A DNA stretch of 49,625 nucleotides from Lachnospiraceae bacterium UBA7093 (GCA_002492465.1 DKYT01000052.1:1-49625), one strand, 5' to 3'. Numbered from the stretch's first letter, positions 35,201 to 41,600 are shown. The notes: generated by a model from the sequence alone, not told the origin. Translations and numbers: made by a program.

Positions 35201-38200
35201 AAATGCGCAGGTCAGCAACTGTTGGATTTACGGTTACAGTGTAGGCGGGGTATTAGGTTATACATCGAACCAGACATACCTCCTTTCCAACTCGATTGGG
35301 TCGGAAACAACGGATAGTATTGAAATTAAGAATAACAAGATGTTCGGCATGATCGTAGGAGGGGTGATTGGAACCAATAAGGCAAGGTGGGTAAACTATA
35401 TCGGTACCCTTGTTGAGGGGAATGTTCTCCAGGGCTATAAGAATCACAAGGATTATCCGGCTGCAGTGGGCGGATTTTTGGGAACGGGAGAAGCTATAAC
35501 CACTTTTATTGATTATGCCAGAATCAGAAACAATGGAATCCTTGCAGCGAATGTGAATTCGGCGGGAAATAAGAGGATTGCGGCAGGAGGTTTTGCAGGC
35601 GTTACACAATGGTCAAATGAAGCGAAGATCTATTGCCCTGAGCTTACAGACAACCTGATCGGTTACAGGGAGACGGTAACCGGAGATAAGTTTGCGGGAA
35701 ATGAAGCAAATTTAAAGGTGAATGAAACTCTTCAGGCACTCTTTAAAGCGGATGGAGAACTGAGGGCTTTTGGCGCAGACGGAAAACCCATTAGTGGAAA
35801 CCAGGTAAAATTAATTTATGGAAATGCAGACAGTGCGCTGAAAACCTGCGATATGCCTTCCGCTGATAAATTGCGGGAAAATACAGTGGGCTATTATAGC
35901 GTACGTATAGGTAATCTGGTGGGGATGAATAGTGGAAATTATCATTCTTACTATCTTGCGCCGAAAATTTCCTACAATAGCGATCTTAAGACGAGACCGG
36001 TTATTGATGTAGGAAGAAGCGCCAGCGTTAACCCTCAAACAACGAATATGCTGGATGCCCCCTATGAGTATCGGAAACGGGTTCATGTCATTTATCATGA
36101 TCCTCTGACTAGTGCAGATGCAGATGCGGCTGTGTGGGACAGAAGCGGGAATACGCTGCTTGACGGCACATCCCTAAGCGGAAGTAAGTGGAAAACGCTC
36201 TTTGGCGGTATCAGTTACACCGGAATTATGGAAGCTTATCAAAATGCAAAAACTTCAACGGATCTGAAGGCGGTGCTGGATGCGTATCATCTGAATGTGA
36301 AAACCGACAAAGCGGCGGATGCGATTTTGCTGGAAGGAGTATATCAGAACCTTTATAAGGATGCGAATGGCACTTTACTATCCACACTTGATGTGGCAGG
36401 TGCCACAGATCCGGATCCGGTGATTCTTCCGCTGGTGGTATTGGATACCCAGTATGGAACGGCAGATGAGCTTGTGAAAAGCGTCGTTGCAACATTGACA
36501 GGAGTAGGAGGCGCTTATAACGATGCAGATGGCGATTATTCAACCGGGATGGCTGTGGTCACAGATATTAAGACTGAGCCTGTGGAGATCAGAAATGGTC
36601 AGATTCAAAAAAACGGTGGGACGGCGAGCTTAAGGGCAAATAAGCAGAATAATAAGTGGACCGTGGATTATGTGGGATTTGATAATGACGGACTGAACGG
36701 AAAACCTCAGACCTTTACACTGCTTACGGTGACCTATTTCTGGAATACGACTCTTTATAAAGAAACAGGGTCGGAGACCCTGCGCAGAAGTAAGACCATT
36801 AGAATTCCTGTTTTTGTGGTGGAGCGTCTTATGATTGACACACACCTGAAGATTATGGAGGATCTGGTATACAACGGAGATAAGGTGAAGAAGGAGGGAA
36901 TGAGCAGCAATGTGGTAATTGCAAACGACAGCTCTTATACCCTGTATTCGGAATATATATATGGTGCCGCCCGTGAGAAGTATCACACAGGAATTGAAAA
37001 GTATGTAGGGCTTTCCGAGAATATCAATGGAGTCAAAACGGAAAAAGGATTTGTGGCGGGAACCAAGCTGACGCTGATCGATATTTGCGATCATAACAAA
37101 GTGTACTATTATGTGGTAAAGGAGGGAGATACAGGTCCTTACAAATATTCGGATTTTGTAGATGAGGCTGGCAATAAGTATGTCAATAAGTTTATCGATG
37201 AGGATACAGGGTTTGAAATTCACGGAGAGGCGGATGAACCTTTCCAGACAACCGATACGGTAAACAAGGGAACATCGGATAACCCCAACTTCGTTGTAGA
37301 AAATTATACTTATGAGGATGTGGCAGTAGAAAAGTTTCTGATCACAGTGGATATGGCGGGCGTGAAGCCGGAAAGCCTTACCAGCGGGAGCAACCGGGAA
37401 TTTAATATCAGTCCTCAGCTTTCAAAAGAAGAGTTTGAGAATCTGGAAAAGAAAGCTACCCTTACAAACCACACAAATCTTCAGGCGAGAATTTTCCCTG
37501 GAATGCAGATATCATTCTACGGTAAGAATGCCCCGGGAGAAGAAGACAGAACCTATATAGAAGGTAATATAAAGGCGGATGACGATGGACTGGTCAATGT
37601 GTGGGCGACCTTTGAGATCAGTGCGCTCCCGCTATTCTGGACACTGGTAAAACAAAATGGCGAGAACACCATTGACAGTGCCAATAATAACAAGTATCTG
37701 GAATTGCAGACCTATCTGACGGAGGTGGACAGCGAAGAGCCGATTCTTCTTCCCAATGGAACCAATGTGACGATCGAAGGAAAGAAGACAGTACCCGTTG
37801 GAATTTCCGTACCAGGCGTAACGGACGAGATTACCAGAAAAATGCTGGATCCTTACTATAACAGGTCGAATATCCACTTCTATAAGGACGGGGAACTGGA
37901 GTTCAGGCTGAACGATCTGGTTGAGATTATCGATGCGGAAAGAGCGGCAAAGAATAACCATACGGACGGAAAAATCCGGTGGAGCAATAAGCTGACCCTT
38001 GATTTCAGAAATGCAGATATGACGGAATACAGCCAGGATAAATACGACGTACATATTAATCTGCTGAGAATTGAGAACAAGGATTATCCGGTAGGCGGGG
38101 AGCGGCTTGATCATTATCAGAATACCTGTCTTGCTGCTAAGAAACAGGATCTTGCCTGTGCGGTGGAAACAAAGGATCTGTTGCAGCTGGGCATTAACAC

Positions 38201-38750
38201 CTACGAGCACCAGACAAGTATGCCGCATGAAATTGACTTTGATTTTAAGTTGGATTTCACAGGAATTCTCACAGGAATCAAGGATACGGATCAAAAGACA
38301 GCTGAGAAATATTATACGGTGGCATACCGTATTCTGGAGAAGAAAAATGTAGGCAGCGGAACTCCTCACTATGAAGTTTATCAGGGAGACCAGGTGGCGC
38401 TTGCGCTGGTGAACGATCCAAATGGAAGAGTCCTGCATCCCGCCGTAGCGGCTGACGGTGAAAAGTTCAGTTATACCAGTTACCGCTTTACCTTAGATGA
38501 AATTGAGAAGGGCACGAAGTATCAGACGGAAGACGGCATGCAGCAGAACCCGGGAGTGATCTTAAGAAATCTGAAATTGACGGTGAAGGATGCGGATCGG
38601 ATGAATTTGTCCAATTACAAGATTCAGGCAATCGTTTATGTCAGCGATAACGAACTGATAACGAGCCAGATCGACTTGGATTCCATCACCTCTCTTAGCG
38701 ATTTCTTCGTCTTTAGCGTAGCAAAGCTGAAAACAGATCTGGATTATTGA
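26274..38750 (+). CDS. Giant secreted surface/matrix protein, 4158 residues
   Basis: A classical signal peptide occupies residues 1-31 or 33 (MVAILLAMVLFL, cleavage near VLA or ATA). Residues of about 75-385 hold nine CEH-x-W...CSKCG repeats and one degenerate copy, with spacing fitting a Cys-x-His/Cys-x2-Cys metal site. From about 400 to 3200 runs a long repetitive region with many GGVIG, GGVLG and GGLVG turns, as in GLUG-type beta-helices, with at least one CGTYEDPYQIDSAKQLL entry module near 1865. The last 900 residues look like several beta-sandwich domains. No LPxTG motif, C-terminal membrane helix or SLH domain is present, so attachment must be non-covalent or through partner proteins. 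AGGTGATG precedes the ATG. It is the last gene of the operon, before a terminator-like hairpin. Confidence 0.88.
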   Translation: MKKKMRIIRMVAILLAMVLFLNNEQMVYVLATATGNGNGENQIVENTLPDEGSVGNNISPEENPDGEGTTEEVTCEHNWVTNDEGTQEVCSKCGEVKTIEPENPQEPEESCEHDWVTNDEGTEATCSKCGETKTIEPENPQEPEESCEHDWVTNDEGTEATCSKCGETKTIEPENPQEPEEPCEHDWVVNDEGTQAVCSKCGETKEVEPEEEPCEHDWVMNDEGTQEVCSKCGEVKPIEPDTPEEECEHEWIVDPDTSLTICSKCGKEKPLEEECEHEWVMDPDTSLMVCSKCGKEKTSEEECEHEWMRDPETLLIICSKCGKEKTAEDTCEHEWMRDPETLLVVCSKCYEASLEEEEECPEGGFHIYDLNEEGTGWVCVLCGAYKETLDVLDVTLEMYLKAMGDVSLLGLDDADDPASSKLPRTKAELDGYASKVLTIASLGDLLVIQELSKETDFKGYSLEFSNRSLGKLSANYSVDTWELSNVTEFKGIGDADHPFSGTVYAGITGVNLELSVPLFAYASTDAGIHTMNIKSNIQVNDSATPVGLIAGTLVKGDAAAFTFGKSVNLEGTVSNASGAAGMLFGRVENEGGANLMEINLDSSKITYTADSSVSGRHVGGVIGEIQGKVKLNISSPGLVSRVSVGSVDSTLSLGDALTWDASAAGMYVGAMEGGEIAISGNAQSYPAQVGKAQGAARGGVNGGLVGLVLETKVSTDGSQVSIAGSGVTGQVAGGVFGYYQHKDGVSLSLENILIDTPVSAEGTQYAGGVLGRYYGNENGSAAKAYDMISNVTVQKEVKAYQFAAGIIGAVQGSNLKIKDVSVTGNITSVSGGTDDNRRGVGGVIGRLEGQYVEIDGAKVRTTFQAGSFLAGGIVGEVAKWGDQNAILKITDPVVESTFGNNDAHYRGGILGYVDSGNFIALDGSVQVEMNNSQNYGRIGHIAGFQKESLIYLEENAEYTRPTGKNWQDDIGNYGGVYRNGTWGESAPLISYADGKVMGTVGNSGGTWLIDSEADLIRLAIMLNTEENYAAECFGGTGKGDLLAGSYQVARSLDVNGSGIYDLNRNDSTGKGQMFRGSFKGAGSGTAIDMGEVSTNQKYLGLFPYAGGGAEISGFTLKRTVNYAEDYVGGLASDISGNFTTRDVTLLLNIQSPSNDREHYYGGVAGRIVQAGGEELTVENLKVGGAWRINRNNTVMGGLSAVYNQNDANSCSRIVVDGFELLESFDLVSAGYRSSGMFTRLNDTQTNKDRTKLSMQNIKIHNGAKMTLNQDTNDWGSGWLGMTWNDVAPDDTKHYSIKDIQIGDGGSAEQGPAYSSRAVFGGLVDTITGRIQLQNISIQNGIFHNLAGRDRIGLLFRRGSDALIEIDGYDIAGRSIGDAGGADNTGAVRLVNFSGARFDEIVASNLTYNNGNYLDQYERGGVVNLIYDGFTTGHKVYQNRLLDNKNNECTRYYYNLFGSSFAAEENFLPESEKLVKNGEIIANERQMMIWHLNHYMTSGIKRYLSPYYAGGQVSDYAGGTETTTFKGCIDLKGVSYYPTVVSPSRGEYLFIKGDDGRGAEIKFHAQEICDAAGDKMKPENASREHYMMHGGLFISRSGNVTVKGDEDFLTLSGTVAHLSQATCSGALFVKYITGTKNVYRVRMKDLYLTNYKGEDGEGLLIGRVGGDPNYNNTWTETNLDLSWIETEYATTGKKAAAALIGVSGNAQAKNISIEFKNMKLDSRKTEGVFQFASLIDRNYYLEDKTDQNINVLRRLRYLFTENAFDPNSPGAAKAPYSPFDGTNANYGNNEYTESYVTIGAELKDGVEFWDNERGPVDGTTYDLAFSGGYQWDYNNIENDYVPYVHTSEHVGSKEIEVNPKNKPLLKGCGTYEDPYQIDSAKQLLALGRYLQNKNDTKYLEGWQINKFESGRSGAGSICNKTCHNGGSDVRTYGDSDFPTQEELSQAYYMVMEDIKLDGMSNSTDKQIAEDFLGLGTENMPFRGVIVGKKQDDGSYPTISLPIRRNYTDATADANHGFIQYAKGAVVKDLHIKGGDPKGDTTRTGIVKVRSMASGVIACILGGDNIIDNVTVELQVGRYNGQEIQAGAYVANIRQGSLILRNLSENSAKGFQVGNFISDNGTNGRLADGTTAADKQGIYTSGLIGKVENGCVIYDDAGAPYSEKVLSHDAVSIGGIYANDAGYPICKHYDIIVKSHLDADGKIALTSALQGSVTHFTAQVANASQLQVVSMAINSDAFSVCYQKGGYDKIAACRKAAYSDVGAVPASGTADFTNATTEDDKTYDYPYLYKNYIAFNNSSGRAGTFASAGSGERVSRLNGVISNTTLADSVALNAVMNYQLSNTTYDMAVYDRGFRGIGATYRIFSAGIANPEGIAYDQIVSADAFYSDFRANFTGNGAVIHLGIDRSYDTSIHTAALFNDLLDRKNTYEYTLSDFTVTGAVSTVMRNADGTVASASDGNDGNATYATRTAGVVGLMYRPWKIEKVRTENITIEGRGNTGGIVAWIEADIGKPDDIKTYSFNECVIGEGTKADSYGGSVGGVIGVICRHTPTPTSAHLENVKVNLTRCSVSGSLSNQVSLTVKNRTKDRGPGGNDDSWKRRNVCQAAAGRSGGLVGYIGSRFEEHAKDCDQVMPVQLTIENGTAEYAQIVGAYSAGGLLGEYDAHQDAESPSTVTAKAGVTVTGSRVSLCEIESYRWNLKWGTNARDDWRSYGAGGLIGGMRGRELVVSASQVVNTNITASSGSGDDALAATRNGNPGIYAGGAVGCIKARETSITDVTVKGDIDTGAQANLELGGQQYRIRSWASSAGGLIGMATAVSPSMAVPSNLNLSNIKIEGMRIDVDDRKDETVFETAGGTDGNAGGVIGRNQMNLTIKPKAGDTAQDAGAKVENCMILCSINHAGGILGAQVKHYNNNGNAACPIRNTSIENVAVKNSIIGTNNTGTYLVYDRNQNWRGVGGIYGSLSSSQNADGHNRHYLENAQVSNCWIYGYSVGGVLGYTSNQTYLLSNSIGSETTDSIEIKNNKMFGMIVGGVIGTNKARWVNYIGTLVEGNVLQGYKNHKDYPAAVGGFLGTGEAITTFIDYARIRNNGILAANVNSAGNKRIAAGGFAGVTQWSNEAKIYCPELTDNLIGYRETVTGDKFAGNEANLKVNETLQALFKADGELRAFGADGKPISGNQVKLIYGNADSALKTCDMPSADKLRENTVGYYSVRIGNLVGMNSGNYHSYYLAPKISYNSDLKTRPVIDVGRSASVNPQTTNMLDAPYEYRKRVHVIYHDPLTSADADAAVWDRSGNTLLDGTSLSGSKWKTLFGGISYTGIMEAYQNAKTSTDLKAVLDAYHLNVKTDKAADAILLEGVYQNLYKDANGTLLSTLDVAGATDPDPVILPLVVLDTQYGTADELVKSVVATLTGVGGAYNDADGDYSTGMAVVTDIKTEPVEIRNGQIQKNGGTASLRANKQNNKWTVDYVGFDNDGLNGKPQTFTLLTVTYFWNTTLYKETGSETLRRSKTIRIPVFVVERLMIDTHLKIMEDLVYNGDKVKKEGMSSNVVIANDSSYTLYSEYIYGAAREKYHTGIEKYVGLSENINGVKTEKGFVAGTKLTLIDICDHNKVYYYVVKEGDTGPYKYSDFVDEAGNKYVNKFIDEDTGFEIHGEADEPFQTTDTVNKGTSDNPNFVVENYTYEDVAVEKFLITVDMAGVKPESLTSGSNREFNISPQLSKEEFENLEKKATLTNHTNLQARIFPGMQISFYGKNAPGEEDRTYIEGNIKADDDGLVNVWATFEISALPLFWTLVKQNGENTIDSANNNKYLELQTYLTEVDSEEPILLPNGTNVTIEGKKTVPVGISVPGVTDEITRKMLDPYYNRSNIHFYKDGELEFRLNDLVEIIDAERAAKNNHTDGKIRWSNKLTLDFRNADMTEYSQDKYDVHINLLRIENKDYPVGGERLDHYQNTCLAAKKQDLACAVETKDLLQLGINTYEHQTSMPHEIDFDFKLDFTGILTGIKDTDQKTAEKYYTVAYRILEKKNVGSGTPHYEVYQGDQVALALVNDPNGRVLHPAVAADGEKFSYTSYRFTLDEIEKGTKYQTEDGMQQNPGVILRNLKLTVKDADRMNLSNYKIQAIVYVSDNELITSQIDLDSITSLSDFFVFSVAKLKTDLDY
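26496..27347 (+). repeat. Nine in-frame Cys-His/Cys-Cys repeats
   Basis: Units start at 26496, 26604, 26712, 26820, 26913, 27012, 27096, 27180 and 27264. The first three units are each exactly 108 bases; the others are 93, 99 or 84. Each encodes CEH-x-W, ten variable residues, then C-S-K-C-G. Copies 2 and 3 are nearly identical at the DNA level, which shows recent duplication. The linkers are Pro-Glu rich (PENPQEPEE) and shrink toward the C-terminal side. The ninth copy has CSKCY, and a tenth, more divergent copy follows at 27351. Confidence 0.9.
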
Positions 38751-38773
38751 TTAATTGAAACAAAAAATTTTAA

Positions 38774-38817
38774 GGAGACATTTCCCCAGTATTTAAAAAC
38801 TGGTGGATGTCTCCTTT
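38774..38817 (+). terminator. Terminator of the surface-protein operon
   Basis: GGAGACAT (38774-38781) pairs with ATGTCTCC (38807-38814), with an inner CCAGT/ACTGG stem. Only TTT follows, so the U-tract is short. It lies 24 bases after the giant gene. Confidence 0.6.
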
Positions 38818-38865
38818 GAATTGTAACTCTTGTATTCATTCGTGTTCATTTTTTTATAAAAAGTG

Positions 38866-38894
38866 TTGCGCAAAACAGAAAAGTCTGCTATAGT
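38866..38894 (+). promoter_or_regulatory. Promoter of a short transcription unit
   Basis: TTGCGC at 38866-38871, a 17-base spacer, and TATAGT at 38889-38894. A terminator follows within 105 bases. Confidence 0.5.
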
Positions 38895-38899
38895 TTCTT

Positions 38900-38996
38900 T
38901 ACAGACAAAAGGAGCTTATGATAGCTTCCAATTCATTTTGTAATTTATCTTAAATGCCGCAGGGCATTTCAAACGGCAGCTCGCCAGTTATTTTTT
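38900..38996 (+). ncRNA. Short orphan transcript with mini-frame and two hairpins
   Basis: Between the promoter at 38866 and the terminator at 38972-38996 lies about 97 bases. It contains GGAG three bases before an ATG (38918) with an 11-codon frame reading MIASNSFCNLS, closing at 38953. The stop overlaps a perfect hairpin AAATGCC/GGCATTT (38952-38969). This could be a small RNA, or a leader peptide whose translation affects the hairpin. No downstream gene lies in the same unit unless the terminator is passed. Unknown family. Confidence 0.4.
38972..38996 (+). terminator. Intrinsic terminator of the short unit
   Basis: AACGGC (38972-38977) pairs with GCC-A-GTT (38983-38989) around the loop AGCTC with one bulged A. 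TTTTTT follows at 38991-38996. Confidence 0.55.
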
Positions 38997-39019
38997 CACA
39001 GTGATTTTTAAGAAAACAG

Positions 39020-39048
39020 TTGATTGACATTGGGGAAGAAGGTATAAT
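39020..39048 (+). promoter_or_regulatory. Promoter of the coiled-coil gene
   Basis: TTGATT at 39020-39025, a 17-base spacer, and TATAAT at 39043-39048. The leader to the start at 39182 is about 130 bases. Confidence 0.6.
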
Positions 39049-39181
39049 TTTGATATAATATTTAATTTATTTTTAAGCTTAAAAACAAATATTTGCTCCG
39101 GGTTCGTACTGTAAAGGAATGGATATGAAGAGGAACGGGTTAATATATATTGGATACAGCAAAAGGAGAGACGCATTTAAA

Positions 39182-39622
39182 ATGAAAGAAGAAAGGAAGG
39201 TAAGAATGACAGATAACGAATTATTACTTAAAATTTCAAATATGATTCAACCAATCAGAGAGGAACTTCAAAATGTGAAACAAGATATACAGGGCATGAA
39301 ACAAGATATACAGGATATGAAACAAGATATACAGAACATGAAACAAGATATACAGGATATGAAGCAAGATATACAGAACTTGAAGCAGGATATGCAGGAA
39401 GTAAAACGAGATATACAGGATCTGAAAACAAGGGTAAAAAAGATCGAAGCGACCCAGGAGAATGAAATATTACCACGGTTGAATACGATAGAAGCATGTT
39501 ATACTTCCACCTATGAAAGGTATAAAAATAGTGTAGAAGATTATGAAAGCATAAAGCAGGACATTTCGATTGTAAAGAAGGTAGTAGCAGAACATAGTGA
39601 GAAACTACAGAAAATAGGTTAA
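39182..39622 (+). CDS. Heptad-repeat coiled-coil protein
   Basis: A 146-residue, highly charged protein. Residues of about 32-80 are seven near-perfect 7-residue units of the type MKQDIQD, giving an ideal coiled coil, and further coil follows (LKTRVKKIEATQENEILPRL). There is no signal peptide or membrane helix, so it is probably cytoplasmic and oligomeric. Two starts are possible: 39182 with AAAGGAGAG about ten bases upstream, or 39206 with GGAAGG five bases upstream. I do not recognise a function. The 21-base DNA repeat makes the length prone to change by slippage. It has its own promoter and terminator. Confidence 0.75.
   Translation: MKEERKVRMTDNELLLKISNMIQPIREELQNVKQDIQGMKQDIQDMKQDIQNMKQDIQDMKQDIQNLKQDMQEVKRDIQDLKTRVKKIEATQENEILPRLNTIEACYTSTYERYKNSVEDYESIKQDISIVKKVVAEHSEKLQKIG
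39275..39421 (+). repeat. Seven tandem 21-base units
   Basis: Seven consecutive 21-base units of the type ATGAAACAAGATATACAGGA(T), with few substitutions, mostly at third positions and in the last codon (GAT or AAC). Each encodes one coiled-coil heptad. The first (GTG start, GGC end) and the last two units are most divergent, which suggests expansion from the middle. Confidence 0.92.
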
Positions 39623-39632
39623 AGTTAGATAC

Positions 39633-39680
39633 AAACAGGGCGCAGCCACAAGCCGAAAACGGAAGGCTGCACCCTGTTTA
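39633..39680 (+). terminator. Terminator after the coiled-coil gene
   Basis: AAACAGGG-C-GCAGCC (39633-39646) pairs with GGCTGC-A-CCCTGTTT (39665-39679). The 3' arm ends in TTT only, so the U-tract is weak, but the stem is long. Confidence 0.6.
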
Positions 39681-39681
39681 C

Positions 39682-39712
39682 GATAAGCCGGATCGCGGAG
39701 CGTGGCGGCGTT
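39682..39712 (+). repeat. Short hairpin repeat, copy 2
   Basis: GATAAGCCGGATCGCGGAGC and the following bases match the element at 7555-7585 at about 26 of 31 positions. The outer CCG/CGG and inner CGC/GCG pairings of the hairpin are retained, though one outer pair differs. It lies between a terminator and the end of a minus-strand gene. Confidence 0.45.
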
Positions 39713-39745
39713 CGTTACGATCCTATATTATTTGGGGTGACAATT

Positions 39746-41290
39746 TTATCCCACGCGCTGCATCATCTGTGTCAGGATATCTACATCCTTCTCGAAATCC
39801 TCAAAGGTAGGATAGTACTCGGAAGGACGGTATAAGGTACGCAGCATAGATTTATTTAGCTGGTCGAACAGCCTGACCGTAAGGGGTTTTGCAAAGAAAT
39901 AACCCTGTGCGATGTCGCAGCCGATATCTGTCAGGAAATTAGCCTGCTCCATGGATTCCACACCCTCTGTAATGACGGTCAGGTCAAGTTCCTTTGCCAT
40001 AGCGATCAGGTAGCGGAGAATGGTAAGCCCCTCGTCGGAATTGACATTTCGATTTAAAAAGCTTCTGTCCAGCTTGATTCTGTCGATGGGATAATCCTTT
40101 AACAGATTCAAAGGAGAATGAACGCTGCCGAAATTGTCAATACACAGGGTAAAGCCCCGCTCCTTTAACTGCCCGATAATTTCTCCCACTTCTTTGGAAG
40201 CGTTGGCAACGCCTCGCTCCGGAAGCTCAAGAATCAACAGATCCTTTGAAATCAGATAGGATTTCAGAAGCTTTTCCAGCGTATCAATAAAGGTGGTGCT
40301 CTGTAAATGAATGGGGGAAATATTCATTGCAATGGGCATGGGGGTTATCTTGTTGTCAATCCATCTTCGAATGACCTTGCAGCATTCTTCCCATACATAG
40401 TAATCAAGCTTTTGGATCAGGGTGGAGCTTTCAAACAGCGGCAGGAAAGCGTAAGGGGACAGGATTCCCTTGCCGGGATAGTCCCAGCGAATCAACGCTT
40501 CGGCGGAGATAATCTGATACGAATGAAGGCTGATCATAGGCTGTAAGTAGACAATAAATTTATGCTGTTCCAAAGCCTCTTCCATTTCCTGGCTCATCTG
40601 CCGGTTTTCATTGTAGGTGCGGTTCAGTTCCTCTGTAAAATAAGCGTAGTTTTGGTGCTTGGGATCTTTGATCGCCTTTTGCGCCAAAAGGGTGCAATTC
40701 ATAATATCCATTAAGCTGTCGGAGGTACGCTCTTTATCGATGGCATAGATACCAAAGGAGACAGTTACCGCAAAGGTCGGAGAGTACTTTTTCAACTGAA
40801 AGGTGATGGTGTCAATGGTCCTTAAAATATCTTCTTCATCGGCATCTCGAAACAGAATGCCAAACAAATTGGAATTAACATGTGCATAAGTAGAACCGCT
40901 GGGGGCACAAGCCTTAAGGATTTCCGCTGTGTGGATCATAACCTTATCGCCCTCGGAAGGACCAAACATTTGATTAATCTTTCCCATGTTGGAGATGCTG
41001 AATCCCACGATGGTAAAAGCAGAATTGGGATAACGCTCGAAAAGGGAATTGCATCGGTCAATAAAGTAATCGATATTGCCGATTCGTGTAACTGTGTGAG
41101 TGTAGGCTGTGTCGTTTAATTCCTTGATGGTGGTCTGGAGCTCCTGAATTTTATTCTCATAACTGGACTCCATAGATGCAATTTTGCGATTTTTGTATTG
41201 ATAGTGATGTTCCTTGGTGTTAAGCTGATAAGCTAAAAAGATGATAATGCCGATTAATACAAGGATAATTAAACCAAGCACGTAAACCAT
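39746..41290 (-). CDS. Degenerate GGDEF-EAL protein
   Basis: A 514-residue protein. An N-terminal membrane helix (residues 4-20) is followed by a coiled stretch, a GGDEF-like domain (about 65-225) and an EAL domain (about 240-495). The GGDEF motif is replaced by VNSNLFGILF, so it cannot make cyclic-di-GMP. The EAL motif AEALIRW is kept, as are NISPIHLQ, KLDRSF and TEGVES. However, the usual DDFG metal pair reads IDNFGS, losing the second Asp, and the LELTES-type motif reads LELPER. Phosphodiesterase activity is therefore doubtful, and a cyclic-di-GMP receptor role is possible. It is divergent from the cyclase at 41601. Confidence 0.88.
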   Translation of the reverse strand: MVYVLGLIILVLIGIIIFLAYQLNTKEHHYQYKNRKIASMESSYENKIQELQTTIKELNDTAYTHTVTRIGNIDYFIDRCNSLFERYPNSAFTIVGFSISNMGKINQMFGPSEGDKVMIHTAEILKACAPSGSTYAHVNSNLFGILFRDADEEDILRTIDTITFQLKKYSPTFAVTVSFGIYAIDKERTSDSLMDIMNCTLLAQKAIKDPKHQNYAYFTEELNRTYNENRQMSQEMEEALEQHKFIVYLQPMISLHSYQIISAEALIRWDYPGKGILSPYAFLPLFESSTLIQKLDYYVWEECCKVIRRWIDNKITPMPIAMNISPIHLQSTTFIDTLEKLLKSYLISKDLLILELPERGVANASKEVGEIIGQLKERGFTLCIDNFGSVHSPLNLLKDYPIDRIKLDRSFLNRNVNSDEGLTILRYLIAMAKELDLTVITEGVESMEQANFLTDIGCDIAQGYFFAKPLTVRLFDQLNKSMLRTLYRPSEYYPTFEDFEKDVDILTQMMQRVG

Positions 41291-41363
41291 AATCCGTTTC
41301 CTTTCTCAAATTGATTATAAATCTGAACAATATTATTTTTATTGAATTATGCAATATAATTAT

Positions 41364-41392
41364 ATTATATATGAAATTTGTCATGTTCACAA
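41364..41392 (-). promoter_or_regulatory. Promoter of the GGDEF-EAL gene
   Basis: On the minus strand TTGTGA (41392-41387), a 17-base spacer and TATAAT (41369-41364). The leader to the start codon at 41290 is about 70 bases and very AT-rich. Confidence 0.55.
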
Positions 41393-41487
41393 GAAAATAG
41401 CATAAATTTTGTCTGTTTTTTTGTAGCCAGAAACAACTGATTTGGTCAAAACTGATACTTTTGTACTATAAAAATACATTTAAGTGA

Positions 41488-41516
41488 TTGTGGAAAAAGG
41501 GAGGATGTAGTATACT
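41488..41516 (+). promoter_or_regulatory. Promoter of the diguanylate cyclase gene
   Basis: TTGTGG at 41488-41493, a 17-base spacer, and TATACT at 41511-41516. GGGGAA precedes the start at 41601. The 310-base divergent gap otherwise holds AT-rich sequence and no gene. Confidence 0.5.
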
Positions 41517-41600
41517 TAAAAGCAGGAAACCAAAAGAACTTTTATGCAATTGAAAAATAGAATAGTATATAGGACTTAATAAGACTAATGGGGAATCAGC

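Noticed and set aside
26274..38750. Sortase-anchored protein
   Set aside because: The C-terminus ends SVAKLKTDLDY with no LPxTG-like motif, hydrophobic helix or positive tail.
39275..39421. Short tandem units as a possible CRISPR or origin repeat
   Set aside because: The units are contiguous 21-base coding heptads with mostly third-position changes inside a gene with a ribosome site.
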